Source: an uncultured Bacteroidales bacterium (GTDB lineage: Bacteria > Bacteroidota > Bacteroidia > Bacteroidales > UBA932). Taken from it: a stretch of DNA of 64,000 nucleotides. The stretch covers positions 1 to 64,000 of the forward strand of contig ONCE01000008.1 of the NCBI GenBank assembly GCA_900316245.1, read 5' to 3'. Positions within the stretch are counted from its first letter, which is position 1, and the number at the start of each line of letters is the position of its first letter. Below the pieces are notes generated by a model. That model was given only the letters and a program-made list of their open reading frames with translations. It had not been told where the DNA came from and ran no database searches. Shown here piece after piece: positions 25,187 to 32,482 of the stretch. The translations under genes were made by a program, and so were the position numbers.

Positions 25187-25429
25187 ATGAGTATTGAAGA
25201 TATTAAAGAGAAAGTGACCACCTTCCTGGTGGATGAATTGGAAATCGAAGAATCCAAGATTGCAGACAACGCCCGCCTTAAAGAAGATCTGGGTATCGAT
25301 TCCCTGGAAGTGGTGGATGTAGTAGTACTGGTAGAAGATTCGTTCGGATACAAGATGAAACCCGAAGACTTCAAGGAACTCAAGACCCTGGAAGATTTCT
25401 GCCTGTTTATCCAGAAGCATATTGCCTAA
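25187..25429 (+). CDS. Acyl carrier protein (cluster copy 1)
   Basis: An 80-residue acyl carrier protein. The 4'-phosphopantetheine site is the serine (residue 39) in DLGIDSLEVVD. The acidic helix II region and ending FCLFIQKHIA fit the ACP fold. It follows the methyltransferase gene directly and overlaps the acyltransferase gene by eight bases. Probably holds the growing polyene chain. Confidence 0.92.
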   Translation: MSIEDIKEKVTTFLVDELEIEESKIADNARLKEDLGIDSLEVVDVVVLVEDSFGYKMKPEDFKELKTLEDFCLFIQKHIA

Positions 25430-26300
25430 GGCGGCTCATAAGAACTGGAAGGGGAGCCTGGACGGTACGCCCTGGATGCACCGTGCCCTGATTTCCTTAG
25501 CCCGCATCTTTCCCTTGCGCCTGCTGTATGGGTTCATGGCCATCTCCATCCCGTTTTACGTGATGCTGGATGGCCGGGGCCGAAGGGCATCCTATTCCTT
25601 TTTCAGGAACAGGATAGGCTACGGTTGCGTCAAAAGCTTCCTCCACGTCTTTGTGAATATGTACAATATGGGCAAGGTGGTCATAGACCGCTTTGCCGCC
25701 TATGCCGGCAAACAGTTCCGGATTCTGGGCCAGGACCAGGACCTCTACGACTTGCTGGTCCCGGACGGCACCTATATGATGCTGTCTTCCCACGTGGGCA
25801 ATTTTGAGTTATCCGGGTATATGATTCAGTCTCCCAGACCGGTCAAGACGCTGGTTTACGCCGGCGAGAATGCCCACGTGATGGAACAGCGCTCCCGTCT
25901 GTTCTCCGATTGCAACGTGGAAATGGTCCCCGTCAAGGAAGATATGTCCCATCTCTTTGTCCTTAACGATGCCCTTCAGAACGGAGAAATTGTCTCCGTG
26001 GCGGCAGACCGCTCCTTTGGCTCGTCCAAAACCGTCCGCTGCCCGTTTATGGGGCAGGAGGCTTCCTTCCCGGCCGGTCCGTTTACCCTGGCCGTCCGCC
26101 GCGAAGCCACGGTCATGGCCGTGTTTGTGATGAAGGAGGGAATCAGGACTTTCCGCGCCATTGTGGAGAAGCTGCAGGCCGAAGGCGAAGGCCAGGCCAG
26201 GGTTGAGTCCATGGCCAAGGCTTATGCTTCCGTCCTGGAGAAGGTAGCCCGGCAGTATCCGGACCAATGGTTTAACTTTTATGATTTCTGGGCCGCATGA
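25422..26300 (+). CDS. LpxL-like lipid acyltransferase
   Basis: A 292-residue protein of the LpxL/HtrB lysophospholipid acyltransferase family. The HxxxxE catalytic motif is seen in LSSHVGNFELSGYM at about residue 125, and DRSFGSSKTVRCPFMGQEASF is the second family block. An N-terminal hydrophobic anchor is present (RIFPLRLLYGFMAISIPFYV). In aryl-polyene clusters such enzymes are thought to attach the polyene to a lipid anchor. The start is a TTG at 25422 overlapping the ACP gene; the DH gene follows with an ATGA overlap. Confidence 0.82.
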   Translation: MPKAAHKNWKGSLDGTPWMHRALISLARIFPLRLLYGFMAISIPFYVMLDGRGRRASYSFFRNRIGYGCVKSFLHVFVNMYNMGKVVIDRFAAYAGKQFRILGQDQDLYDLLVPDGTYMMLSSHVGNFELSGYMIQSPRPVKTLVYAGENAHVMEQRSRLFSDCNVEMVPVKEDMSHLFVLNDALQNGEIVSVAADRSFGSSKTVRCPFMGQEASFPAGPFTLAVRREATVMAVFVMKEGIRTFRAIVEKLQAEGEGQARVESMAKAYASVLEKVARQYPDQWFNFYDFWAA

Positions 26301-26728
26301 GCAGTTTCCACGACATACCCATAGGTGAACTCCTTCCGCAGCAGCCTCCGTTCCGCTTTGTGGACCACATTGAGTACTACGGAGAAGGGGAGACCCGCGT
26401 AAGTTTTACGCCGGGTAACGGCAACCTGCTTATGGAAGACGGCTGCCTGAGCGCCGCCGGCCTTATGGAGCATATGGCCCAGGCCAGTGCCACCCGTGTG
26501 GGCTATTACAGCAAGTACATCCTGCACGTTCCGGTGAGCATAGGCTACATTGGCCAGGTGCGCAAATTCACGCTGAACCGCCTTCCCAAGGCCGGTGAAC
26601 TCCTGGAAACCTCCGTATACCTGCGTCAGGAAGTGTTCAACATCTCCCTGGCCGATATTGAAGTGCGCACGGCCGCCGGTGAAGTGCTGGCCAGCGCCTC
26701 CCTTAAAACCGCCCTCAAGGATGACTAA
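26297..26728 (+). CDS. Hotdog-fold 3-hydroxyacyl-ACP dehydratase 1
   Basis: A 143-residue FabA/FabZ-like hotdog protein. LLPQQPPFRFVDHIEYYGEG is the FabZ-type start, GLMEHMAQASA the central helix with the catalytic glutamate, and the C-terminal strand carries GEVLASASLKTAL. It removes water from 3-hydroxyacyl-ACP during polyene elongation. It overlaps the acyltransferase gene upstream by four bases and the ketosynthase gene downstream by eight. Confidence 0.82.
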   Translation: MSSFHDIPIGELLPQQPPFRFVDHIEYYGEGETRVSFTPGNGNLLMEDGCLSAAGLMEHMAQASATRVGYYSKYILHVPVSIGYIGQVRKFTLNRLPKAGELLETSVYLRQEVFNISLADIEVRTAAGEVLASASLKTALKDD

Positions 26729-28067
26729 GGTCTACTGCATAGGCTGCGGCCTGGTAACGCCGGTGGGGAATGCTCCTTCGGAGGTTCTCTCCGCCGTCCG
26801 TGCCGGAAAATCGGCCTTCCGTCTGTACGACGGCTGGCCGGAGCCGTACTATGCCTCCCTGCTGGACCGCGAGGGGTTTGAAGGACCTTCCTTCTTCGAT
26901 CACATTGCCCTCCAGGCTGCCCGTACGGCCGTTCAGGAGGCCGGTATTGACGCCTCTGGGGCCCGTGTAGGCCTGGTCCTTTCTACCATCAAAGGAAATA
27001 TCGAAAAGATAGATACGGACGACGTCTCTCTGGCTGCCGCCGCAGAAACCCTGGCCCAGGGCTTGGGAGTGAAGACGAAGCCGGTGGTAGTGTCCAATGC
27101 CTGTATCTCCGGCCTTGCCGCGTTGCTACAGGGTGTTCGAATGATCCGTAGCGGAGCCTACGACCATATTATAGTAGTAGGGGCCGAGGTGCAGAGCCGT
27201 TTCATCGTAACCGGTTTCCAGTCCCTGAAGGCCTTGTCCTTGAATCCTTGTAAGCCGTTTGATGCCGACAGGGACGGCTTGAACGTAGGAGAAGCGGCAG
27301 CAGCAATGGTATTATCAGCCCATCCGGTTCCTTTTGACCCCCATCCGGTTTCGGAAAATTATTTTTCGGGACGGGACCCGAAAAACCAATTTCCCGAAAC
27401 CTCCACAGAGCCAGCGCTCCAAGGGGACCCGAAAAACCAATTTTCCGAAACCTCCACAGAGCCAGCGCTCCAAGGGGACCCGAAAAACCAATTTCCCGAA
27501 ACCTCCACAAAGCCAGCGCTCCAAGGGGACCCGAAAAACCAATTTCCCGAAACCTCCACGAAGCCAGCGCCTGTCATACCGAGCGAAGCGAGCGTATCTC
27601 CTTGGGAGATTGTTGATGGGGCGGTTCGGAATGATGCCAATCACATTTCCGGACCTTCCAGAACCGGCGAGGGGAGTTACAATGCCCTTCGGTATGTGCT
27701 GGAGGGGGTTTCGGCCGAGGAATTGGCCTTCGTGAATGTGCACGGAACGGCTACCCGGTACAATGACCAGATGGAAGCCATCGCCCTGAACCGGGCTGGC
27801 TTACAGGAGGTGCCGGTGAATGCCCTCAAGGGCATCTTCGGCCATACGATGGGGGCCGCAGGCATCCTGGAGTCCATCGTGTCTATGAAGGCCTGCGATG
27901 CCGGCGTGGTCCTGCCTACGCAGGGCTTCTCCCAGATGGGCGTGGAGCCGGCCGTTAATGTATCGGCCCAAGAGAGAAAGACGGACAAGAAGGCTTTTGT
28001 CAAGCTGCTGTCTGGTTTTGGCGGCGTGAACGGAGCTTTGCTCTTTAGAAAAGGAGGTGCCCGATGA
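26721..28067 (+). CDS. Beta-ketoacyl-ACP synthase 1, carrying repeat insertions
   Basis: A 448-residue ketosynthase. Catalytic cysteine in VVSNACISGLAALLQG (about residue 131), histidines in NVHGTATRYND and GIFGHTMGAAGILES, C-terminal GFGGVNGALLF. Residues about 205-294 do not belong to the fold: they are encoded by a palindromic element, three further 51-bp copies of its right half and one CCGAGCGAAGCGAG repeat, read in frame between AAAMVLS and WEIVDGAVRNDANHISGPSRTGEG. Without the insert the protein would have about 360-370 residues, normal for aryl-polyene ketosynthases. It condenses acyl units with malonyl-ACP. The ATG at 26721 is used. Confidence 0.87.
   Translation: MTKVYCIGCGLVTPVGNAPSEVLSAVRAGKSAFRLYDGWPEPYYASLLDREGFEGPSFFDHIALQAARTAVQEAGIDASGARVGLVLSTIKGNIEKIDTDDVSLAAAAETLAQGLGVKTKPVVVSNACISGLAALLQGVRMIRSGAYDHIIVVGAEVQSRFIVTGFQSLKALSLNPCKPFDADRDGLNVGEAAAAMVLSAHPVPFDPHPVSENYFSGRDPKNQFPETSTEPALQGDPKNQFSETSTEPALQGDPKNQFPETSTKPALQGDPKNQFPETSTKPAPVIPSEASVSPWEIVDGAVRNDANHISGPSRTGEGSYNALRYVLEGVSAEELAFVNVHGTATRYNDQMEAIALNRAGLQEVPVNALKGIFGHTMGAAGILESIVSMKACDAGVVLPTQGFSQMGVEPAVNVSAQERKTDKKAFVKLLSGFGGVNGALLFRKGGAR
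27347..27401. repeat. Intragenic palindromic element, copy P5
   Basis: A 55-bp copy in the ketosynthase. Outer arms GGTTTCGGAAAATT and AATTTCCCGAAACC pair with one mismatch. The inner hairpin TTTTTCGGG/CCCGAAAAA with loop ACGGGA is as in P3. Confidence 0.9.
27373..27571. repeat. 51-bp tandem array derived from the right half of P5
   Basis: Four near-identical units begin at about 27373, 27424, 27475 and 27526, exactly 51 bases (17 codons) apart. Each reads GDPKNQFPETSTKPALQ with small changes. Because the unit is a multiple of three, amplification keeps the frame. Confidence 0.9.
27573..27601. repeat. Short dispersed repeat, CCGAGCGAAGCGAG family, in ketosynthase
   Basis: A 29-bp sequence around CCGAGCGAAGCGAG, read as VIPSEASVSP. 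It is the same as the sequence inverted at 44447-44475 in fakA except for one base. Confidence 0.8.
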
Positions 28068-28558
28068 AGCAGGTAAGCATTCCTTCCGGCGCTTCGCTGA
28101 CGGAACTGTACCGCAAGTGGGTAGGGGACTATCCCAAGTTCTTCAAGATGGATACCCTGAGCAAACTGGGTTTCCTTCTGACGGAGATGCTGGTTCGCGA
28201 CGAGCCGGACCGTTTCACGTTCCGGGAAGACCGTGCTGTGCTTGTGTTCAGCCGTGAGGGTTGTGTGGCCAACGACCGCCATTACGCGGAATCGATGAAG
28301 GATTTCCCGTCCCCGGCGCTCTTTGTATATACGCTTCCCAATATTGTTTCGGGAGAGATTTCTATTCGCAACAAATGGGGCGGAGAAAGCTCTGACTACG
28401 TGCTGGCAAGCTACGATGAGGCCCGGATTTGGGACCTTGTACGGCAGGCTTTTCAGGATAAATGCACCCAGTCTGCTCTGGTGGCCTGGATTGACTGCAC
28501 CTCCGATAATGAGTGGGTAACTAACGCTTGGTTAGTGGATAAAACAGAGATGTTATAA
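28064..28558 (+). CDS. Half-length ketosynthase-like protein A
   Basis: A 164-residue protein. YPSPALF-type wording around FPSPALFVYTLPNIVSGEISIRNKWGG resembles the core of the ketosynthase N-terminal domain, but no catalytic cysteine motif (ACS) or histidine motifs follow. Small proteins like this are frequent in aryl-polyene clusters, where they may pair with the full ketosynthases as chain-length-factor-like partners. It overlaps the ketosynthase gene by four bases. Function inferred from position only. Confidence 0.6.
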   Translation: MKQVSIPSGASLTELYRKWVGDYPKFFKMDTLSKLGFLLTEMLVRDEPDRFTFREDRAVLVFSREGCVANDRHYAESMKDFPSPALFVYTLPNIVSGEISIRNKWGGESSDYVLASYDEARIWDLVRQAFQDKCTQSALVAWIDCTSDNEWVTNAWLVDKTEML

Positions 28559-28580
28559 GCAATAACAAAAATGTTAATAT

Positions 28581-28841
28581 ATGGAAAACTTAATCAACGA
28601 GCTCAAATTGAAGGTAATTGATGCCTTGAACCTGGACGGAATGACCCCTGAGGACATTGACGACAATGCCCCTCTGTTTGGAGATGAAGGTCTGGGACTG
28701 GACTCCATTGATGTACTGGAACTGATTGTCCTTCTGGAGAAGAATTACGGCATTCGCCTGGCCTCTCCCGCCCAGGGCAAGGAGGTCTTCAAGAGCATAG
28801 CCGTGATGGCCGACTATATTGCCAAGAACAGAACCAAATAA
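28581..28841 (+). CDS. Acyl carrier protein (cluster copy 2)
   Basis: An 86-residue acyl carrier protein. The phosphopantetheine serine (residue 42) lies in LGLDSIDVLEL, preceded by the longer GDEGLGL loop seen in aryl-polyene and PKS-type ACPs. It lies directly before the second ketosynthase gene. Two distinct ACPs in one cluster is a known feature of aryl-polyene systems. Confidence 0.92.
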   Translation: MENLINELKLKVIDALNLDGMTPEDIDDNAPLFGDEGLGLDSIDVLELIVLLEKNYGIRLASPAQGKEVFKSIAVMADYIAKNRTK

Positions 28842-29996
28842 GTGAAACCGGAACTGGTCATAACGGGTGCCGGCGTGGTGAGCGCCATCGGGGTGGGCAA
28901 AGCCGCCAACCTCGACAGCCTGCTCCATACCCGCCCGGGTGTGGCACCGGTCCGCTACCTGGCTACCAGCCTCAGGGATTTCCCCGTGGGGGAGGTCAAA
29001 CTCTCCAATGAGGAGCTGGGAGCCCTTTGCGGTGCTCCGGCCGATTGGCCCCGTACCACGCTGCTGTCCATCTGCGCCCTGCAGGAAGCCCTGAAGGAGG
29101 CCGGATTGGCCGATGGTACCGGCATGCGCCTGATTGGCGGCACCACGGTGGGAGGAATGGATCTGACGGAAAAAGTTTTCCCCCAGTATTCTCCCAACCA
29201 CGGATGCGGTGCTTCCACAGACCTGGCCGCCTTATATATAGGTGGCTTTGAAGACGCTACCACCCTGTCTACGGCCTGTTCATCGGCCGCCAATGCCTTT
29301 ATGTTCGGTGCCAATCTGCTGCGCACCGGCCAATATGAGCGGGTTGTGGTAGGAGGCAGTGAGAGCCTTTCCAATTATCACCTGAACGGTTTCAATTCCC
29401 TGATGATTCTGGACCGGGAGCCCTGCCGTCCTTTTGACGCCACCCGGGCCGGTCTCAACCTGGGAGAAGGAGCCGCCTATCTGGTGCTGGAAACCATCGA
29501 AAGCGCCCTTAAGCGCGGTGCCAGGCCGCTGGCCCGTCTTTCCGGCTTTGGCAACGCCTGCGACGCCTTTCACCAGACCGCCTCTTCCGAAAACGGGGAA
29601 GGCGCCTACCTGGCTATGCAGAAGGCCCTTAAGATGGCCGGTCTGCAGCCGTCTCAAATTGACTATATCAACGCCCACGGTACGGGTACGCCCAACAATG
29701 ATGCCTCCGAGAGCGCTGCTCTCCGGCGCGTCTTTGACGGCAAGGTGCCGCCCGTGAGCTCTACCAAGGCCTTTACCGGCCATACCACCAGTGCATCGGG
29801 TTCCATAGAGGCGGTCTTCTGCCTCCTGGCCCTGCAGCACGGCTTCATTCCTCCGCAGCTGAATTACAGCACGCCGGATCCCGCCTGTGTGATGCCTTGT
29901 ACATCGGCCCTTAAAAAGCCTCTTAAGCATATCCTATCCAATGCTTTTGGCTTTGGCGGCAACGATTCTTCCTTTATCCTGAGTGCTTATGAGTAG
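28842..29996 (+). CDS. Beta-ketoacyl-ACP synthase 2
   Basis: A 384-residue ketosynthase with GTG start at 28842, directly after the ACP stop. Catalytic cysteine in TLSTACSSAANAFMFG (about residue 147), histidines in NAHGTGTPNND and FTGHTTSASGSIE, end NAFGFGGNDSSFILS. All three catalytic residues are present, so it should be active in elongation. No repeat insertion is found in this copy, which makes it a good reference for the insert in ketosynthase 1. Confidence 0.92.
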   Translation: MKPELVITGAGVVSAIGVGKAANLDSLLHTRPGVAPVRYLATSLRDFPVGEVKLSNEELGALCGAPADWPRTTLLSICALQEALKEAGLADGTGMRLIGGTTVGGMDLTEKVFPQYSPNHGCGASTDLAALYIGGFEDATTLSTACSSAANAFMFGANLLRTGQYERVVVGGSESLSNYHLNGFNSLMILDREPCRPFDATRAGLNLGEGAAYLVLETIESALKRGARPLARLSGFGNACDAFHQTASSENGEGAYLAMQKALKMAGLQPSQIDYINAHGTGTPNNDASESAALRRVFDGKVPPVSSTKAFTGHTTSASGSIEAVFCLLALQHGFIPPQLNYSTPDPACVMPCTSALKKPLKHILSNAFGFGGNDSSFILSAYE

Positions 29997-30513
29997 GGAA
30001 GTGTACATACGCGCCGTTGTCAAGCTGGGTTCCCAGGACCCCGATTTCCGCGAGGTGATTGCCCCTATGGAAGCCCGCCGTATGGGCCGCCTGCTCAAAA
30101 GGGCGGTCTGGTGCTCTTCCAAAGCGCTGCAGGAAGCCGGCATCGAGATGCCTGACGCCGTGATTACGGCCACGGACTATGGCTGTATGGAGAATTCCGA
30201 GGCCTTCCTCCAGGGTGTGCTCCATCCCGAGGAAGGGGCTATGAGTCCCACCAAGTTTATGCAGAGTACCCACAATACCATTGGCTCCCTCATTGCCATC
30301 CGGCTGGGTTGCCACGGGTACAATGCCACCTATTCCCACACCGGCTGTTCGCTGCGCAGCGCCCTGGAAGACGCTATGATGCAGCTCCAGCTGGGAGAAA
30401 TCGAAAATGCCCTCGTGGGCTGGTACGACGAACGTACCCCTGCCATGGATGCGATGCACCTTCCGGGCACGGAGCATGCCGTGGCCCTTGTTTTATCCGT
30501 GAATTCCAAGTAA
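29989..30513 (+). CDS. Half-length ketosynthase-like protein B
   Basis: A 174-residue protein similar to the N-terminal half of ketosynthases (ketoacyl-synt_2 type). FMQSTHNTIGSLIAIRLGCHGYNATYSHTGCSLRSALEDAM aligns with the region around the active-site cysteine, here HTGCS, and NALVGWYDE follows. No C-terminal half with the two histidines exists. It probably works as a partner of a full ketosynthase. The ATG at 29989 overlaps ketosynthase 2 by eight bases. Confidence 0.65.
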   Translation: MSREVYIRAVVKLGSQDPDFREVIAPMEARRMGRLLKRAVWCSSKALQEAGIEMPDAVITATDYGCMENSEAFLQGVLHPEEGAMSPTKFMQSTHNTIGSLIAIRLGCHGYNATYSHTGCSLRSALEDAMMQLQLGEIENALVGWYDERTPAMDAMHLPGTEHAVALVLSVNSK

Positions 30514-30522
30514 ATTTCAAAT

Positions 30523-30879
30523 ATGCTCAGACTTCTCTTTCTGTCGGTTGTCCAGTCCATCCTGATGTGCAGTGCCCAGTCGCTGTTCAAGGTGGCCGCT
30601 ACGCATATGGAACCTTTTTCCTGGACCTGGACCTTTTTCCGTGACAGTGTTCTCCTGAACTGGTGGCTGGCTGCGGCCGGTGCCTGCGGCATAGCCGGCG
30701 TGATCGAGTGGATGTATATGCTCAAGACCTATCCCTTCAGCCAGGTATATCCGCTCTCTTCGATGAGCTTCCTCTTTGGTATGTTTGTTGCCATGATTTT
30801 TTTCAAGGAAACCGTAGTCTGGCAGCAGTGGGTGGGGGTATTCCTCATTCTGGCCGGTTGCGGACTCATTGCCCGATGA
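30523..30879 (+). CDS. Small EamA/SMR-like membrane protein
   Basis: A 118-residue protein with four hydrophobic segments, the layout of half-size DMT/SMR transporters (as in ArnE/ArnF). ATHMEPFSW separates the first two segments and the last ends FLILAGCGLIAR. It could flip a lipid-linked intermediate of the polyene pathway; substrate unknown. ATGA overlap with the LolA-like gene. Confidence 0.65.
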   Translation: MLRLLFLSVVQSILMCSAQSLFKVAATHMEPFSWTWTFFRDSVLLNWWLAAAGACGIAGVIEWMYMLKTYPFSQVYPLSSMSFLFGMFVAMIFFKETVVWQQWVGVFLILAGCGLIAR

Positions 30880-31376
30880 TGAAAAGATGGCCTGCATATC
30901 TCCTGACGGCTGTCCTGGCCCTGACCTTTGCCTTTGAGGCAGGGGCCCAGGAAGACGTATGGGCCCGGGTCAAGGAAGTGAATATGCCCCGGAAGACCCT
31001 TACGGCCAACTGGAACCGCATTTACCGTTCTCCGATGCTGCAGGACGACATCCTGAGCGAGGGGACTGTTTCCATTGTGGAGCCGGACAACCTGCGCTGG
31101 GAAACCCTTAAACCCGTGCAGCGGGTAACCGTGTTGGATGGTCAGGAACGGGGGCGTTTCCGCCTTCCCCAGGAGAAAGATTTCAAGGTGAACGTGCTGG
31201 ACGGAGACACCTATACCATTCAGCTGAACCCTCTCCGCAGGGACCTCAAACAGCTGATTGGCCAAATTGTATTGACGGTTGAGAAGAAGTCCTATAAGCT
31301 TCTCAATGTTACTATATTAGGAATTGACGGAGATTGGACGCAGATCACATTCTCCAACGTAAAAATGGACGAGTAA
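30876..31376 (+). CDS. LolA-like outer-membrane lipoprotein carrier protein
   Basis: A 166-residue protein with a cleavable signal (hydrophobic core AYLLTAVLALTFAFEAGA). The body has the LolA-type beta pattern, with LSEGTVSIVEPDNLRWETLKP resembling the family phrase in which an exported chaperone binds acyl chains. Aryl-polyene clusters regularly contain a LolA homologue, thought to carry the lipidated pigment through the periplasm. Confidence 0.75.
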   Translation: MMKRWPAYLLTAVLALTFAFEAGAQEDVWARVKEVNMPRKTLTANWNRIYRSPMLQDDILSEGTVSIVEPDNLRWETLKPVQRVTVLDGQERGRFRLPQEKDFKVNVLDGDTYTIQLNPLRRDLKQLIGQIVLTVEKKSYKLLNVTILGIDGDWTQITFSNVKMDE

Positions 31377-31377
31377 T

Positions 31378-31698
31378 ATGCTGGAAGGATTCCTGTATAA
31401 AACACTGGAAAAGGGAGACGGCTGCGCCCAGGTTCAGCTGCTTCCGGAGAGCCCCATTTATGCCGCCCATTTTCCGGGCTTTCCCGTTACGCCCGGTGTG
31501 ACGCTGGTGCAGATGGCCCTGGAACTGATGGGCAAAAAACTGCTGGGCGCCAAAGACATCAAATTCGTGGTGCCAGTGCTCCCTTCCAAGGAGGGCACGG
31601 TGCTCAAATACGAATGGACCGTAGCGGAAGATAGGGCCGATGTGTCCGTCTTTCTGAGTGACGGTACCCTCTGTGCCAAAATGACCCTGGGCGTATGA
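31378..31698 (+). CDS. Hotdog-fold dehydratase 2 (FabZ-like)
   Basis: A 106-residue hotdog-fold protein. AAHFPGFPVTPGVTLVQMALEL is the FabZ/FabA active-site block (HFPGxPV with the catalytic histidine). It is shorter than FabZ (about 145), lacking the N-terminal extension. Likely a second 3-hydroxyacyl-ACP dehydratase or thioesterase-like partner. ATGA overlap with the glycosyltransferase gene. Confidence 0.75.
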   Translation: MLEGFLYKTLEKGDGCAQVQLLPESPIYAAHFPGFPVTPGVTLVQMALELMGKKLLGAKDIKFVVPVLPSKEGTVLKYEWTVAEDRADVSVFLSDGTLCAKMTLGV

Positions 31699-32426
31699 GC
31701 GACACCCTGATCCTGGTTCCTACTTACAACAATGCCGGTACGCTTAAAAACGTGCTGGAACGTTGTCTGGAGCAGGGATTGCCGGTGATGGTGGTGGATG
31801 ACGGAAGTACGGACGATACGGGCCGAATTCTGAAAGAGATGCCCGGTCGAGCCGGGCATGACGGTGGTCTCACAGTGGTTACCCATCCGGTAAATCAGGG
31901 AAAGGGCAAGGCCCTTAAAACCGGCTTTCAGGAGGCTTTGAAACTGGGTTTCAGCTACGTGGTTACCATCGATTCCGACGGACAGCATTTCCCGGAGGAC
32001 ATTCCTGCGCTGCTGGCACAGAAGGGGGAGAAGACCCTGGTGGTGGGCAGCCGTTCCCAGATGGGGGCCGATGGAGGAAGTTCCTTCGCCAACCGTTTTT
32101 CCAATTTCTGGTTCCGGCTCTTTACCGGAGTCAGCCTGCCGGATACCCAGACGGGTTTCCGTCTGTATCCGCTTAGGAAACTGCCTTCCTTGACGATATT
32201 GAGTTCCCGCTATGAGGCCGAACTGGCCCTGTTGGTCTTCAGTGCCTGGAAAGGCCTGGAACTCAAGCCTGTAGCCGTGCGGGTGGCTTATCCCGAAGAC
32301 CGCGTTTCCCATTTTCGGCCCGGCGCAGACTTCTTCCGAATTTCGGTTCTGAATACGGTTTTGCTGCTGATCAGTCTGTTCTATGGCTGGCCCCGGACCC
32401 TTTTGAGAAGAATCCGGGGCAAGTAA
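31695..32426 (+). CDS. Family 2 glycosyltransferase
   Basis: A 243-residue GT2-type glycosyltransferase. TLILVPTYNNAGTLKNVLE is the start, VMVVDDGSTDDTG and TIDSDGQHFPEDI hold the nucleotide-sugar and DxD metal motifs. DTQTGFRLYPL is typical of the dolichyl-phosphate-mannose-synthase-like branch. Residues about 48-57 (EMPGRAGHDGG) come from a dispersed palindrome at 31836-31864. The role is probably head-group or lipid glycosylation in the cluster. Confidence 0.82.
   Translation: MSDTLILVPTYNNAGTLKNVLERCLEQGLPVMVVDDGSTDDTGRILKEMPGRAGHDGGLTVVTHPVNQGKGKALKTGFQEALKLGFSYVVTIDSDGQHFPEDIPALLAQKGEKTLVVGSRSQMGADGGSSFANRFSNFWFRLFTGVSLPDTQTGFRLYPLRKLPSLTILSSRYEAELALLVFSAWKGLELKPVAVRVAYPEDRVSHFRPGADFFRISVLNTVLLLISLFYGWPRTLLRRIRGK
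31836..31864. repeat. Short palindrome CCCGGTCGAGCCGGG inside glycosyltransferase
   Basis: GAGATGCCCGGTCGAGCCGG plus GCATGACGG; the arms ATGCCCGG and CCGGGCAT pair exactly. Read in frame as EMPGRAGHDG, in the loop between two strands of the glycosyltransferase. Confidence 0.75.
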
Positions 32427-32452
32427 TCCTTCTTTTCTAGCCGGATTTTTAC

Positions 32453-32460
32453 TACATTTG
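32453..32460 (+). promoter_or_regulatory. -7 promoter element TACATTTG
   Basis: TACATTTG, 22 bases before the GTG start at 32483. It is immediately followed by a perfect palindrome (32460-32477). Confidence 0.5.
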
Positions 32461-32477
32461 TAAACTATAAAGTTTAC
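32460..32477. promoter_or_regulatory. Palindrome at the exporter transcription start
   Basis: GTAAACT and AGTTTAC are perfect inverted repeats separated by four bases, placed over the expected transcription start of the exporter gene. Possible repressor site or 5' hairpin. Confidence 0.4.
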
Positions 32478-32482
32478 ACCCG

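Noticed and set aside
27373..27571. Possible CRISPR-like array
   Set aside because: The units are tandem, coding, exactly 51 bases, with no unique spacers and no cas genes in the window.
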